Shown one piece after another: positions 1 to 5,025 of a DNA stretch of 5,027 bases. Both the position numbers and the translations under genes were made by a program. The stretch comes from Bacilli bacterium. Its GTDB lineage: Bacteria; Bacillota_I; Bacilli_A; RF39; UBA660. Every line of letters begins with the position of its first letter. Positions within the stretch are counted from its first letter, which is position 1. The notes below the pieces were generated by a model. That model was not told the DNA's origin and searched no databases. It saw nothing but the letters and a program-made list of their open reading frames with translations. The stretch spans positions 1 to 5,027 of the forward strand of contig JAQVDA010000054.1 in assembly GCA_028698535.1 (NCBI GenBank). The letters run 5' to 3'.

Positions 1-48
1 CATTAATTTTAATAGTTTTGGTTAACGGCATACTTTTAAAATATAACT

Positions 49-513
49 TTATTTTCTATTAGCCATTTTAATGGCTTCTGTAATTAAATCATTTAAGTTA
101 TTAAATGGTTTTTTATTATAATCGTGTTGATACAGCCAATCTAAATATTTAATTTTCTTGGCATTATCTGGTCTGCCATAAATAATTTTTTTAGTATGCA
201 ACCAATATCCAAATTCGACATTGGTAGTAAAGGCCGGCAGATCTGGGAATTGTCTTGGTATCCAAAACAATATCACCGTAGCAGCCGCTAGAGCTTTTCT
301 TTCCCATAACGATCGTTCAACAAGGTTATCAACGATGCCTCCTGATGGGTTTTCCGGGATATATACCACCCCATCAAAATCTTTTTCTTTTAATATTTTG
401 ATTGCTTTTAATCGCCACGAAGGAACTTCTTTTTTTCTTGGTGTTGGTCCGGCTAAAAAAATTGATTTTTTCCCGGGGCTTATTTTTTGATTAGTATAAA
501 CAACAATCATCAT
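49..513 (-). CDS. Nucleoside 2-deoxyribosyltransferase-like protein
   Basis: A 154-residue protein resembling the nucleoside 2-deoxyribosyltransferase-like family (Pfam Nuc_deoxyrib_tr_2), small soluble enzymes of the fold that cleaves or exchanges N-glycosidic bonds of nucleosides or nucleotides. Visible motifs: a substrate-loop FLAGPTPR at residues 19-26, a core strand ILFWIPR at 81-87, PAFTTNVEFG at 93-102 in which Glu100 matches the catalytic nucleophile position of the superfamily, and YGRPDNAKKIKYLD at 112-125. The length fits a complete single-domain protein. The 5' end has two adjacent ATGs (511-513 and 508-510) behind GAGGTGGT at 514-521; the second ATG lies at the more usual spacing from GAGG, so the protein may begin one residue later. 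It is divergent from the serine acetyltransferase gene and has no partner in view, so the true substrate is unknown. Family assignment is fairly secure from the motifs; the actual reaction is inference. Confidence 0.85.
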   Translation of the reverse strand: MMIVVYTNQKISPGKKSIFLAGPTPRKKEVPSWRLKAIKILKEKDFDGVVYIPENPSGGIVDNLVERSLWERKALAAATVILFWIPRQFPDLPAFTTNVEFGYWLHTKKIIYGRPDNAKKIKYLDWLYQHDYNKKPFNNLNDLITEAIKMANRK

Positions 514-527
514 ACCACCTCGACCTT

Positions 528-536
528 AGTATAACA
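528..536 (-). promoter_or_regulatory. Possible extended -10 promoter element
   Basis: Read on the minus strand this is TG-T-TATACT, an extended -10 with five of six bases matching TATAAT. A TTGATA element lies upstream at 544-549, but only 10 bases away, too close to act as its -35. The predicted start of transcription falls almost on the ribosome binding site, giving a very short leader, so this is a weak call. Confidence 0.25.
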
Positions 537-584
537 CAAATATTATCAAGAATAAAAGGGGGGTAATTCTAATTATCACCTGGC

Positions 585-612
585 TTTAAAGGGAATATAT
601 TATTACTATAAT
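585..612 (+). promoter_or_regulatory. Candidate sigma-A promoter of the serine acetyltransferase gene
   Basis: A perfect TATAAT (607-612) lies 16 bases after TTTAAA (585-590, four of six matches to TTGACA). Transcription would begin near 619, about 18 bases before the TTG start codon, leaving room for the ribosome binding site and little else. There is no room for a T-box or other leader riboswitch of the kind often found before cysteine genes in Firmicutes, and none is seen. Confidence 0.45.
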
Positions 613-636
613 AATAGCTAGAGAGTAGGTGGTAAA

Positions 637-1155
637 TTGTTGAGAAGGTTTTATATGACGGCTAAAAACATTCACTTAAAAGATCCGGCATCTACTAATA
701 TTTGGGAGGTTATCTTTTTATATCCTGGTTTTCATATTTTAATTGTTCACTCGGTAGCTTCTTTTTTTTATAGAATCAATCTTAAATTTATGGCCCGGTT
801 AATATCGCAAGGGGCACGGTTTTTAACCGGGATTGAGATTCATCCGGGGGCTAAAATAGGGAAAAATTTATTTATTGATCACGGGATGGGTATTGTTATT
901 GGTGAGACGGCTGAGATTGGCGATAGTTGTACTATTTATCACGGGGTTACTCTTGGCGGTCTTGGTAATAGTCAAATAAAAAGACACCCAACGATTGGTA
1001 ATAATGTTATGATTGGTTGTGGTGCTAAAATACTAGGTCCTATTCGCATTGGTAATAATGTTAAAATTGGCGCTAATGCGGTTGTTTTAAAGGATGTTCC
1101 TGATAATAGTACGATTGTTGGTGTTCCTGGGAAAATGATTAAGCATAATAATTAG
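637..1155 (+). CDS. cysE: Serine O-acetyltransferase (CysE type)
   Basis: A 172-residue cytoplasmic enzyme predicted to transfer acetyl from acetyl-CoA to L-serine, giving O-acetylserine, the first step of cysteine synthesis. The N-terminal helical part contains [15 protein letters not shown] (residues 16-33), and the left-handed beta-helix follows with [11 protein letters not shown] (65-75), [16 protein letters not shown] (80-95), HGVTLGG (102-108), [13 protein letters not shown] (115-127) and the closing GVPGKMI (162-168). His82 aligns with catalytic His158 of E. coli CysE; Glu67 sits where E. coli has Asp143, as I recall for short Firmicute enzymes. The TTG start at 637 is chosen because the resulting N-terminus (MLRRF.. 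up to DPA at 16-18) matches the family length exactly; AGGTGGT at 627-633 serves it. A second TTG at 640 is possible. An ATG at 655 also has AGAAGG at 643-648 but would remove conserved N-terminus. No cysK lies beside it; transcription ends at the hairpin at 1222-1247. Confidence 0.93.
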   Translation: MLRRFYMTAKNIHLKDPASTNIWEVIFLYPGFHILIVHSVASFFYRINLKFMARLISQGARFLTGIEIHPGAKIGKNLFIDHGMGIVIGETAEIGDSCTIYHGVTLGGLGNSQIKRHPTIGNNVMIGCGAKILGPIRIGNNVKIGANAVVLKDVPDNSTIVGVPGKMIKHNN

Positions 1156-1174
1156 GTTAAGGTTTATAACTTGC

Positions 1175-1196
1175 TATTTTGTTTTGAAACAAAATA
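1175..1196. repeat. AT-rich inverted repeat after the serine acetyltransferase gene
   Basis: Two perfect 10-base arms, TATTTTGTTT (1175-1184) and AAACAAAATA (1187-1196), with a 2-base centre. It begins 19 bases after the cysE stop codon and precedes the GC-rich terminator. It could be a protein-binding palindrome or a weak mRNA 3' hairpin; the sequence does not decide between them. Confidence 0.5.
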
Positions 1197-1213
1197 TAAT
1201 TACTATAATCTAG

Positions 1214-1257
1214 GCGTAATAAAAACAGGGGAAATATCCCCTGTTTTGTTTGTACGC
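1214..1257. terminator. Bidirectional intrinsic terminator
   Basis: The core stem is AAAACAGGGG (1222-1231) paired with CCCCTGTTTT (1238-1247) around the loop AAATAT. An outer 5-base pairing GCGTA (1214-1218) with TACGC (1253-1257) could extend it. A T-rich run follows on both strands (TTTTGTTTG on plus; TTTTTATTA on minus), so it can end both the plus-strand serine acetyltransferase transcript and the convergent minus-strand spore-protein transcript, whose stop codon is 8 bases beyond the outer stem. Confidence 0.9.
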
Positions 1258-1264
1258 TATTTGA

Positions 1265-1432
1265 TTAGTGGTAATTTTTATTTGCTTTTTCGATTGCCTT
1301 TTTAACCATGTTGCCACAGTTTCTTGAAGATACTGATCCCCAACCTTGTTGTTGAACGATATTATATACACCCAATTCACGGGCGATTTCTTCTTTTAGA
1401 CGCTCCGACATGATGCCTGTTTTATTACTCAT
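1265..1432 (-). CDS. Alpha/beta-type small acid-soluble spore protein (SspF-like)
   Basis: A 55-residue DNA-binding protein of the dormant spore core. Proteins of this family coat spore DNA, protect it from UV and heat damage, and are degraded at germination as an amino acid source. The family pattern is clear: GIMSERLKEEIARELGVY (residues 6-23) includes the germination-protease site, with expected cleavage between Glu15 and Ile16, and GWGSVSSRNCGNMVKKAIE (30-48) is the second conserved block. The GIMS opening and GNMVK.AIE block resemble Bacillus SspF more than SspA/B. The start is the ATG at 1430-1432, with AGGAGG at 1442-1447 nine bases upstream. An in-frame ATG at 1463-1465 would add 11 residues but precedes the ribosome binding site and lies just before the predicted transcript start, so it is rejected. 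Expression is expected in the forespore. Confidence 0.93.
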   Translation of the reverse strand: MSNKTGIMSERLKEEIARELGVYNIVQQQGWGSVSSRNCGNMVKKAIEKANKNYH

Positions 1433-1441
1433 AAAAATCAT

Positions 1442-1447
1442 CCTCCT
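1442..1447 (-). promoter_or_regulatory. Ribosome binding site that fixes the SASP start
   Basis: AGGAGG on the minus strand, nine bases before the ATG at 1430-1432. It lies inside the longer open frame beginning at 1465, so that longer start would place the ribosome binding site within the coding region; an intermediate ATG at 1439-1441 directly abuts it and is too close to use. Confidence 0.85.
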
Positions 1448-1468
1448 TAAAGCATAAGCGTACATTAT

Positions 1469-1498
1469 TATTTTGGATAATTTAAAGATAACTATTCA
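1469..1498 (-). promoter_or_regulatory. Candidate sigma-G (forespore) promoter for the SASP gene
   Basis: On the minus strand TGAATA (1493-1498) is followed after 17 bases by CAAAATA (1469-1475). The Bacillus sigma-G consensus is about TGAATA, 17-18 bases, CATACTA; the -35 matches fully and the -10 at five of seven. Transcription would start near 1462, about 30 bases before the ATG, which suits the 55-residue start and the gene's forespore role. Confidence 0.6.
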
Positions 1499-1733
1499 TT
1501 ATATATGCAACGGTTTTTAATAAATGTCGTCATTAGTAATTGATAAAATATAAATAATAACATTTTTTATAGTAAGACTTATTTAAAGAATACCCAGGTT
1601 AAGGTTCAATTATAAAATATGGTCAATAATTTTTAACTAGGCAAACGGACTAATATTATTTTGGCTATGGTCGGTTTTAAAATATTAAATAAATTTATTT
1701 AAGATTTTTATTGGCAAGGTTTAAATCTTTCTT
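1499..1733. other. AT-rich intergenic stretch without a recognised gene
   Basis: This stretch separates the SASP promoter from the end of the YjcZ-like gene. Short frames on both strands (for example plus-strand ATG at 1505, minus-strand ATG at 1561-1563 with 24 codons) lack ribosome binding sites. No tRNA-like fold, GC-rich hairpin or repeat array is seen. The only ordered element is the AT palindrome at 1685-1702. Confidence 0.6.
1685..1702. repeat. Perfect 18-bp AT-only palindrome
   Basis: TTAAATAAATTTATTTAA is its own reverse complement. It lies 32 bases beyond the stop codon of the YjcZ-like gene. Without any G or C it would make a weak terminator; it may be chance in such AT-rich DNA or a binding site. 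Confidence 0.4.
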
Positions 1734-1826
1734 TTAAATGCAAAGTGTTCCGCGCGTAATAATGACTAAAAGAATAAATAATACTAGTATGAAAGCCAAC
1801 CCAGCTCCAAATGGATTTCCAGGCAT
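1734..1826 (-). CDS. Tiny YjcZ-like transmembrane sporulation peptide
   Basis: A 30-codon gene. The peptide begins MPGNPFGAGLAFILV, continues LFILLVII (residues 16-23), and ends TRGTLCI. Glycine-rich start plus a single hydrophobic span of the form GxGxAFILVLFILLVII strongly recalls the YjcZ / tiny-TM Bacillus family (TIGR01732, PF09680), whose members are annotated as sporulation proteins of unknown mechanism. A very good ribosome binding site, AAGGAGG at 1834-1840, stands seven bases before the ATG, which is the main proof that this is a real gene. The tail after the membrane span, with Arg25 and Cys29, is longer and more polar than the few residues I recall in typical members. It is divergent from the ABC permease gene and separated from it by a regulatory stretch. 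Role unknown; membrane location is inferred from hydrophobicity. Confidence 0.78.
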   Translation of the reverse strand: MPGNPFGAGLAFILVLFILLVIITRGTLCI

Positions 1827-1854
1827 AGTTATCCCTCCTTTTCTATTGTAGTAT

Positions 1855-1883
1855 ATTATATTTTAAAAGTAATTAAATGTTTA
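1855..1883 (-). promoter_or_regulatory. Candidate promoter of the YjcZ-like gene
   Basis: On the minus strand TAAACA (1878-1883, four of six matches to TTGACA) is followed after 17 bases by a perfect TATAAT (1855-1860). Transcription would start near 1848, just ahead of the ribosome binding site. The surrounding DNA is so AT-rich that a chance match is quite possible, and a sporulation sigma factor could be used instead. Confidence 0.35.
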
Positions 1884-1921
1884 TAAAAGTAACCTAGTTA
1901 GGGGCACAATTTATTTTAAGA

Positions 1922-1936
1922 TGATATTAATTATCA
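1922..1936. promoter_or_regulatory. Fur-type 7-1-7 box
   Basis: TGATATTAATTATCA matches the Bacillus Fur-family consensus TGATAATNATTATCA at 13 of 14 defined positions (the sixth base differs). Flanking A and T extend the symmetric outer arms (ATGATA / TATCAT). The box lies between the divergent YjcZ-like and ABC permease genes, 109 bases before the permease ATG. AT-rich -10-like hexamers just downstream (TATTAT at 1950-1955) would place the box over the -35 region, a usual arrangement for repression. Fur, PerR and Zur boxes are similar; this one fits Fur best (PerR prefers TTATAAT, Zur has a CG near the ends). Confidence 0.5.
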
Positions 1937-1981
1937 TTTTAATTTTATATATTATATCTAGTTTTATTTAAAAACATTTAA

Positions 1982-1999
1982 AATAAAGAGGTCTTTATT
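1982..1999. repeat. Inverted repeat in the leader of the ABC operon
   Basis: AATAAAGA (1982-1989) and TCTTTATT (1992-1999) are perfect 8-base arms around GG. It sits 46 bases before the permease ATG, upstream of the ribosome binding site. With a 2-base centre it suits a dimeric repressor better than an RNA hairpin; no regulator gene is in the window. Confidence 0.45.
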
Positions 2000-2045
2000 A
2001 AGTGAATAGGGAATAAACATTAAGGAAATATTAGGAGGTTGATTT

Positions 2046-3218
2046 ATGGAAGTAATTAGGAATATAGGGAAGCGAAAATTTAGGACCCTTTTAACTATCT
2101 TTGGTATTACCATTGGTGTTTTTTCTTTAGTTGTAATGGGGGGAATGGCTGAAAAAATGAATAAGCTAGTTTTAGGTGCCACCCGTTATTTAGAAAATAC
2201 GATTATAATTTCTTATCAAGGCAGTGATGTTATGTTCGGAATGACTATTTTACCATCGCATTTAGCACGGGCCATTGAAAAGGTTCCGGGTGTTCAATTA
2301 GTAACTAAGGAAATAACCGTTCCTTTTGAGGAGGAAGAAGATGTAGTTACTTTTGGGATGCACGCTAGTATTAATGGGATAAGTATAGATGAGTATTACC
2401 AAGGTCTAAAATATATGGATCCTGAATTAGCCCTATCTTTTGTGCAAGGCACTTGGTGGACGAATGGAACAAGAGATGTAGCGGTTCTAGGATCAGATTT
2501 AGCTCGCCGGTTAAAGTTGCAGGTGGGCGATAAACTAAAGAATTGGGGTAAGGAATTAACGGTGGTTGGTATTTTAAATCAGACTATGACGGGCCCCGAT
2601 AACATGATGTTTATTGATATTCAAGACGCTCGCGAAATGTTACTAAAAGCGCAACCGTTATTAACTCATTTAGTCATGGAGGATTTAGTTAACAGTATGG
2701 CTGCCATTGCCAAGCCAGAAGAAGCAGATAGAGTAGCCAAGCAAATTATGGCAGAGACCCCTGAGGTCAAGGCTATCCCGCCGGGTAAAATAATGGCGGA
2801 GGTTAAGAACGGGATGATTGTTTTTAATCTTATTATTGTGGCTAGTGCGCTAATTGCTTTAGTTGTAGGTGGTCTTTCTGTTATTAATACTATGTTAATG
2901 TCAGTAACTGAGCGAATTAGGGAAATAGGAATTAAAAAAGCCCTTGGGGCTAGAGATATTGATATATTAGGGGAGTATATACTAGAGGCTTCTCTAATTG
3001 GCGTAATAGCGGGTATAATTGGGGTTGGTTGTGGGGCTTTATTTTGTTTGATGTTGAATAGATTACTAGTGACCACCGGCACAACTATTTTTTTATTAAC
3101 TCCAAGATTAGTTATTGGGGCCGTTCTTTTTGCTTTTCTTATATCCGTTTTCGCAGGACTATGGCCAGCTTATCGAGCGGTTAAGATAGACCCAATAAAG
3201 GCGTTAAGAAATGAGTAG
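2046..3218 (+). CDS. MacB/FtsX-family ABC transporter permease
   Basis: A 390-residue membrane subunit of a type VII (MacB/LolCE/FtsX-like) ABC transporter. Order of parts: a short basic N-terminus (IRNIGKRKFRT, 4-14), first membrane helix at about 14-34, a large extracytoplasmic MacB_PCD domain at about 45-250, then three C-terminal helices at about 257-280, 313-337 and 354-375. Between helices 2 and 3 is the hallmark cytoplasmic coupling segment VTERIREIGIKKALGAR (287-303); the protein ends with the family's GLWPAYRAVKIDPIKALR (371-388). Length and topology are complete. AGGAGG at 2033-2038 is seven bases before the ATG. The outer domain has an acidic run EEEED at 95-99, perhaps just a surface loop. 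The ATPase gene follows after 13 bases, so the two form an operon. Such systems move hydrophobic compounds, peptides or lipoproteins, or transmit ATP-driven movement; the substrate cannot be told. No MacA-like adaptor is adjacent. The upstream Fur-like box hints at metal control. Confidence 0.94.
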   Translation: MEVIRNIGKRKFRTLLTIFGITIGVFSLVVMGGMAEKMNKLVLGATRYLENTIIISYQGSDVMFGMTILPSHLARAIEKVPGVQLVTKEITVPFEEEEDVVTFGMHASINGISIDEYYQGLKYMDPELALSFVQGTWWTNGTRDVAVLGSDLARRLKLQVGDKLKNWGKELTVVGILNQTMTGPDNMMFIDIQDAREMLLKAQPLLTHLVMEDLVNSMAAIAKPEEADRVAKQIMAETPEVKAIPPGKIMAEVKNGMIVFNLIIVASALIALVVGGLSVINTMLMSVTERIREIGIKKALGARDIDILGEYILEASLIGVIAGIIGVGCGALFCLMLNRLLVTTGTTIFLLTPRLVIGAVLFAFLISVFAGLWPAYRAVKIDPIKALRNE

Positions 3219-3222
3219 GAGG
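3217..3222 (+). promoter_or_regulatory. Ribosome binding site overlapping the permease stop codon
   Basis: AGGAGG begins inside the TAG stop (3216-3218) of the permease gene and lies nine bases before the ATPase ATG. The overlap suggests linked translation of the two subunits. Confidence 0.8.
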
Positions 3223-3231
3223 TAAGATAAA

Positions 3232-3945
3232 ATGATTAAGTTAAAGAATTTAGTTAAAACATATAAAATGGGTTCAACTACCGTGAAAGCTTTAGATGGA
3301 ATAAATTTAGAAGTAGCTGATGGGACTTTTATTACTATTATGGGGCGTTCTGGAAGCGGTAAAACAACGCTTTTAAATATGATTGGCTGTTTAGATAGGC
3401 CGGATAATGGTACCATTATAATTGATGGAGCCGATATTACTAAATTACCAAGGCGGCAATTATCAAAGATTAGACGCGAAAAGATCGGTTTTATTTTTCA
3501 ACAACATAACTTGATTGATACTTTAACAGCACTAGAAAATGTTATGTTGCCACTTCGCTACGTTCGTGTTCCAAAGAAAAAGGCCAAAGCCTTAGCTTTA
3601 AAACTTTTAATCCAAGTAGGTTTACAATCACGGATAAATCATTTACCAAAACAATTATCTGGTGGCGAACAACAAAGAGTAGCTATTGCTAGGGCTTTAG
3701 TTAATAAGCCCGTGGCTATCTTGGGGGATGAACCAACTGGATCAATTGATACGGAAACGGCTCAAGCGATAGTGGCTTTGATGCGTAAATTAAGTAAAAA
3801 AAACAACCAAACCTTCATTGTTGTTACTCATGACCCAATTATTGCTGCCGCCTCTGATTTAGTGGTTAAAATGATTGATGGTAAGCTTTATCAAGAAGAT
3901 AGTAATATTAATATTTTGGGAAAAGAAGATAAGTTAATAATTTAG
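3232..3945 (+). CDS. MacB/LolD-type ABC transporter ATP-binding protein
   Basis: A 237-residue cytoplasmic ATPase that powers the permease encoded just upstream. All nucleotide-binding motifs are present: Walker A GRSGSGKTT (38-46, Lys44), Q-loop Gln90 in FIFQQHNLI, signature LSGGEQ (142-147), Walker B VAILGDEP (161-168, Asp166 and catalytic Glu167), D-loop SIDT (171-174), and switch His200 in VVTHD. The IFQQHNLIDTLTALENVMLPL stretch and overall length are typical of the LolD/MacB/FtsE-like group that pairs with FtsX-fold permeases. Small departures: Gly165 stands before DE where Ala is common, and the D-loop has Ile in place of the usual Leu. After the last conserved strand (DGKLY, 216-220) there is a short polar tail. 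Its 3' end overlaps the convergent deacetylase gene by 12 bases, and no intrinsic terminator follows. Confidence 0.96.
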   Translation: MIKLKNLVKTYKMGSTTVKALDGINLEVADGTFITIMGRSGSGKTTLLNMIGCLDRPDNGTIIIDGADITKLPRRQLSKIRREKIGFIFQQHNLIDTLTALENVMLPLRYVRVPKKKAKALALKLLIQVGLQSRINHLPKQLSGGEQQRVAIARALVNKPVAILGDEPTGSIDTETAQAIVALMRKLSKKNNQTFIVVTHDPIIAAASDLVVKMIDGKLYQEDSNINILGKEDKLII

Positions 3946-4779
3946 GTATTTATTAATATAAATCCAGTCAGAGTAAGTTATAATATTTAGATTCTGTTTT
4001 TGTTTAGCAATATAATCAATTATTTTTTGGAAATTTTGAATATCATATTGCATTAAGGTATGGTCAGTTATCTTTTCTAATTTATGGAAAAGGAGAATAA
4101 GGGTTAGATTTTCGGCTATGGTTTGTTCAATCCAAGTAAATACGGCTTCTGGTTTAGTATTTGAAAGAACATTTTTAATTCGAATCTGATAAAAATTATC
4201 AATATACTTATCATTAAAACCGTCCGTAATACCTCGCCCACTAATGATGTTTAATTTATCCATAATGTTTATTGTTTGGTTATTGTATTGTCCATGCGGG
4301 AATATTAATATATTGCCATTATTAATTCCTCTTTTATTTAACCAATGGTAGGCCTTTTCGATGTCTTTTTTTTGTTTATCATAATCATACTTTGCTAAAT
4401 TATTATGATTATGAGTATGATTTAATATATCCCAGTCATCATGATATAGTTGTAATAAATTACCCAAGGTTAAATAGTTTGGTTGACCAATATAGTTAGT
4501 GATAACGGCTATTGACCCTCGTAGCCCTTTTTTACGCATATATTGATAACCAACGACGTATTGACTTTGCCATCCATCGTCCATCATAATAATTAGATTA
4601 CCTTTATGTTGATAAATTTCTACTGTTGTTGGTTTTTTGTTGTTAATAGTGATTAGTGTTTTAATTAATAAATAATTGATAGTGTTACTGGTGTGATAAA
4701 ATAAATTAGGGATGAGAAAAAAGCAACTTAAAAAAGTTAATATTAACCAACCGTAAAATTGTAAGAGAATTTTATCCAT
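3934..4779 (-). CDS. Membrane-anchored polysaccharide deacetylase (NodB-like)
   Basis: A 281-residue carbohydrate esterase family 4-type protein, predicted to remove acyl groups from a cell-surface polysaccharide outside the membrane. Residues 9-27 are a hydrophobic N-terminal signal-anchor (WLILTFLSCFFLI core), with no clear lipobox or peptidase site. NodB motifs in order: IIMMDDGW (63-70, catalytic base Asp67 and metal Asp68), NHTHNH (120-125, metal ligands His121 and His125), IFPHGQYN (159-166), and LLFHK (229-233, His232). The key residues are intact, so activity is plausible. The start ATG follows GGGGTGAG at 4785-4792 by five bases; that site overlaps the stop codon of the upstream gene. 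The protein is rich in Asn, Ile and Lys, in keeping with the AT-rich DNA. Pairing with a glycosyltransferase-like gene suggests a role like IcaB/PgaB in poly-N-acetylglucosamine modification, but the polymer is unknown. A spore-cortex or peptidoglycan deacetylase is a less likely alternative. Confidence 0.9.
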   Translation of the reverse strand: MDKILLQFYGWLILTFLSCFFLIPNLFYHTSNTINYLLIKTLITINNKKPTTVEIYQHKGNLIIMMDDGWQSQYVVGYQYMRKKGLRGSIAVITNYIGQPNYLTLGNLLQLYHDDWDILNHTHNHNNLAKYDYDKQKKDIEKAYHWLNKRGINNGNILIFPHGQYNNQTINIMDKLNIISGRGITDGFNDKYIDNFYQIRIKNVLSNTKPEAVFTWIEQTIAENLTLILLFHKLEKITDHTLMQYDIQNFQKIIDYIAKQKQNLNIITYSDWIYINKYLNY

Positions 4780-4784
4780 AATTT

Positions 4785-4792
4785 CTCACCCC
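4785..4792 (-). promoter_or_regulatory. Ribosome binding site of the deacetylase, overlapping the upstream stop
   Basis: GGGGTGAG on the minus strand includes the TGA that ends the glycosyltransferase-like gene and stands five bases before the deacetylase ATG. It is weaker than the AGGAGG sites elsewhere in the window, which suggests that translation depends on ribosomes arriving from the upstream gene. Confidence 0.6.
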
Positions 4793-5025
4793 TGTTTTAA
4801 AAATTGATAATCGCGACCACTTCTTGTGACCTTGTGCCAATTATTTTTACTAGTAAAATAAGAGATGGTACCCATAATAACTGTATATAAAATGATTAAG
4901 CGGTATATTAATATATCTAATATGATAGTTATTGCTAATCTGAAGAAGTCCTTTTTTTGATACTTGATGCCATGATAGGAAGCGACTAATAAGCCACAAA
5001 TATTATAGGCTAGATGAACCGATAT
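4786..5025 (-). CDS. C-terminal end of a membrane glycosyltransferase (family 2-like), partial
   Basis: An open frame runs from the right edge of the window to a TGA at 4786-4788, giving the last 79 residues of a protein whose start lies outside. It holds two hydrophobic stretches, HLAYNICGLLVASY (residues 4-17 of the fragment) and about 30-57 (LAITIILDILIYRL...GTISYF), followed by a basic tail with NNWHKVTRSGRDYQF (61-75). A membrane end closing in GxxSYF, then xxWxKVxRxGR, resembles the C-terminus of processive family 2 glycosyltransferases of the IcaA/PgaC/BcsA kind, which build and extrude polysaccharides; the catalytic domain is not in view, so this rests on tail pattern and context. The deacetylase gene begins six bases after the stop and in the same frame, with its ribosome binding site overlapping the stop codon, so the two are translated from one mRNA. 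Confidence 0.68.
   Translation of the reverse strand: MSVHLAYNICGLLVASYHGIKYQKKDFFRLAITIILDILIYRLIILYTVIMGTISYFTSKNNWHKVTRSGRDYQFLKQG

Noticed and set aside
1..31. Minus-strand ATG at 29-31 opening a frame (MPLTKTIKIN) that runs off the left edge, after the deoxyribosyltransferase-like gene.
   Set aside because: Only ten codons are visible, there is no ribosome binding site before the ATG and nothing recognisable in the residues. It could be the next gene of an operon, but the window cannot support it.
221..490. Plus-strand open frame opposite the deoxyribosyltransferase-like gene.
   Set aside because: It is the antisense shadow of a gene with clear family motifs.
564..578. Fur-like sequence between the deoxyribosyltransferase-like gene and cysE (one half is a perfect ATTATCA).
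   Set aside because: The other half matches only four of seven positions, a level easily reached by chance in this AT-rich DNA.
1184..1209. TTGAAA and TATAAT as a promoter for a small RNA ending at the terminator.
   Set aside because: The spacer is only 14 bases and the transcript would be little more than the terminator hairpin itself.
1433..1465. Eleven-residue N-terminal extension of the spore protein.
   Set aside because: It contains the AGGAGG site and has no ribosome binding site of its own; the family starts near GIMS, as in the 55-residue form.
1561..1563. Minus-strand ATG of a 24-codon frame upstream of the SASP promoter.
   Set aside because: No ribosome binding site, no sequence pattern, and it runs across the SASP promoter.
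1154..1606. Direct repeat AGGTTAAGGTT at 1154-1164 and 1596-1606 flanking the spore protein gene, as possible mobile-element or attachment-site ends.
   Set aside because: An 11-base repeat is expected by chance in 5 kb of biased composition, and there is no transposase or integrase.
2666..3082. Long minus-strand open frame inside the ABC permease gene.
   Set aside because: It lies fully within a well-supported gene on the other strand, has no ribosome binding site and no recognisable protein pattern.
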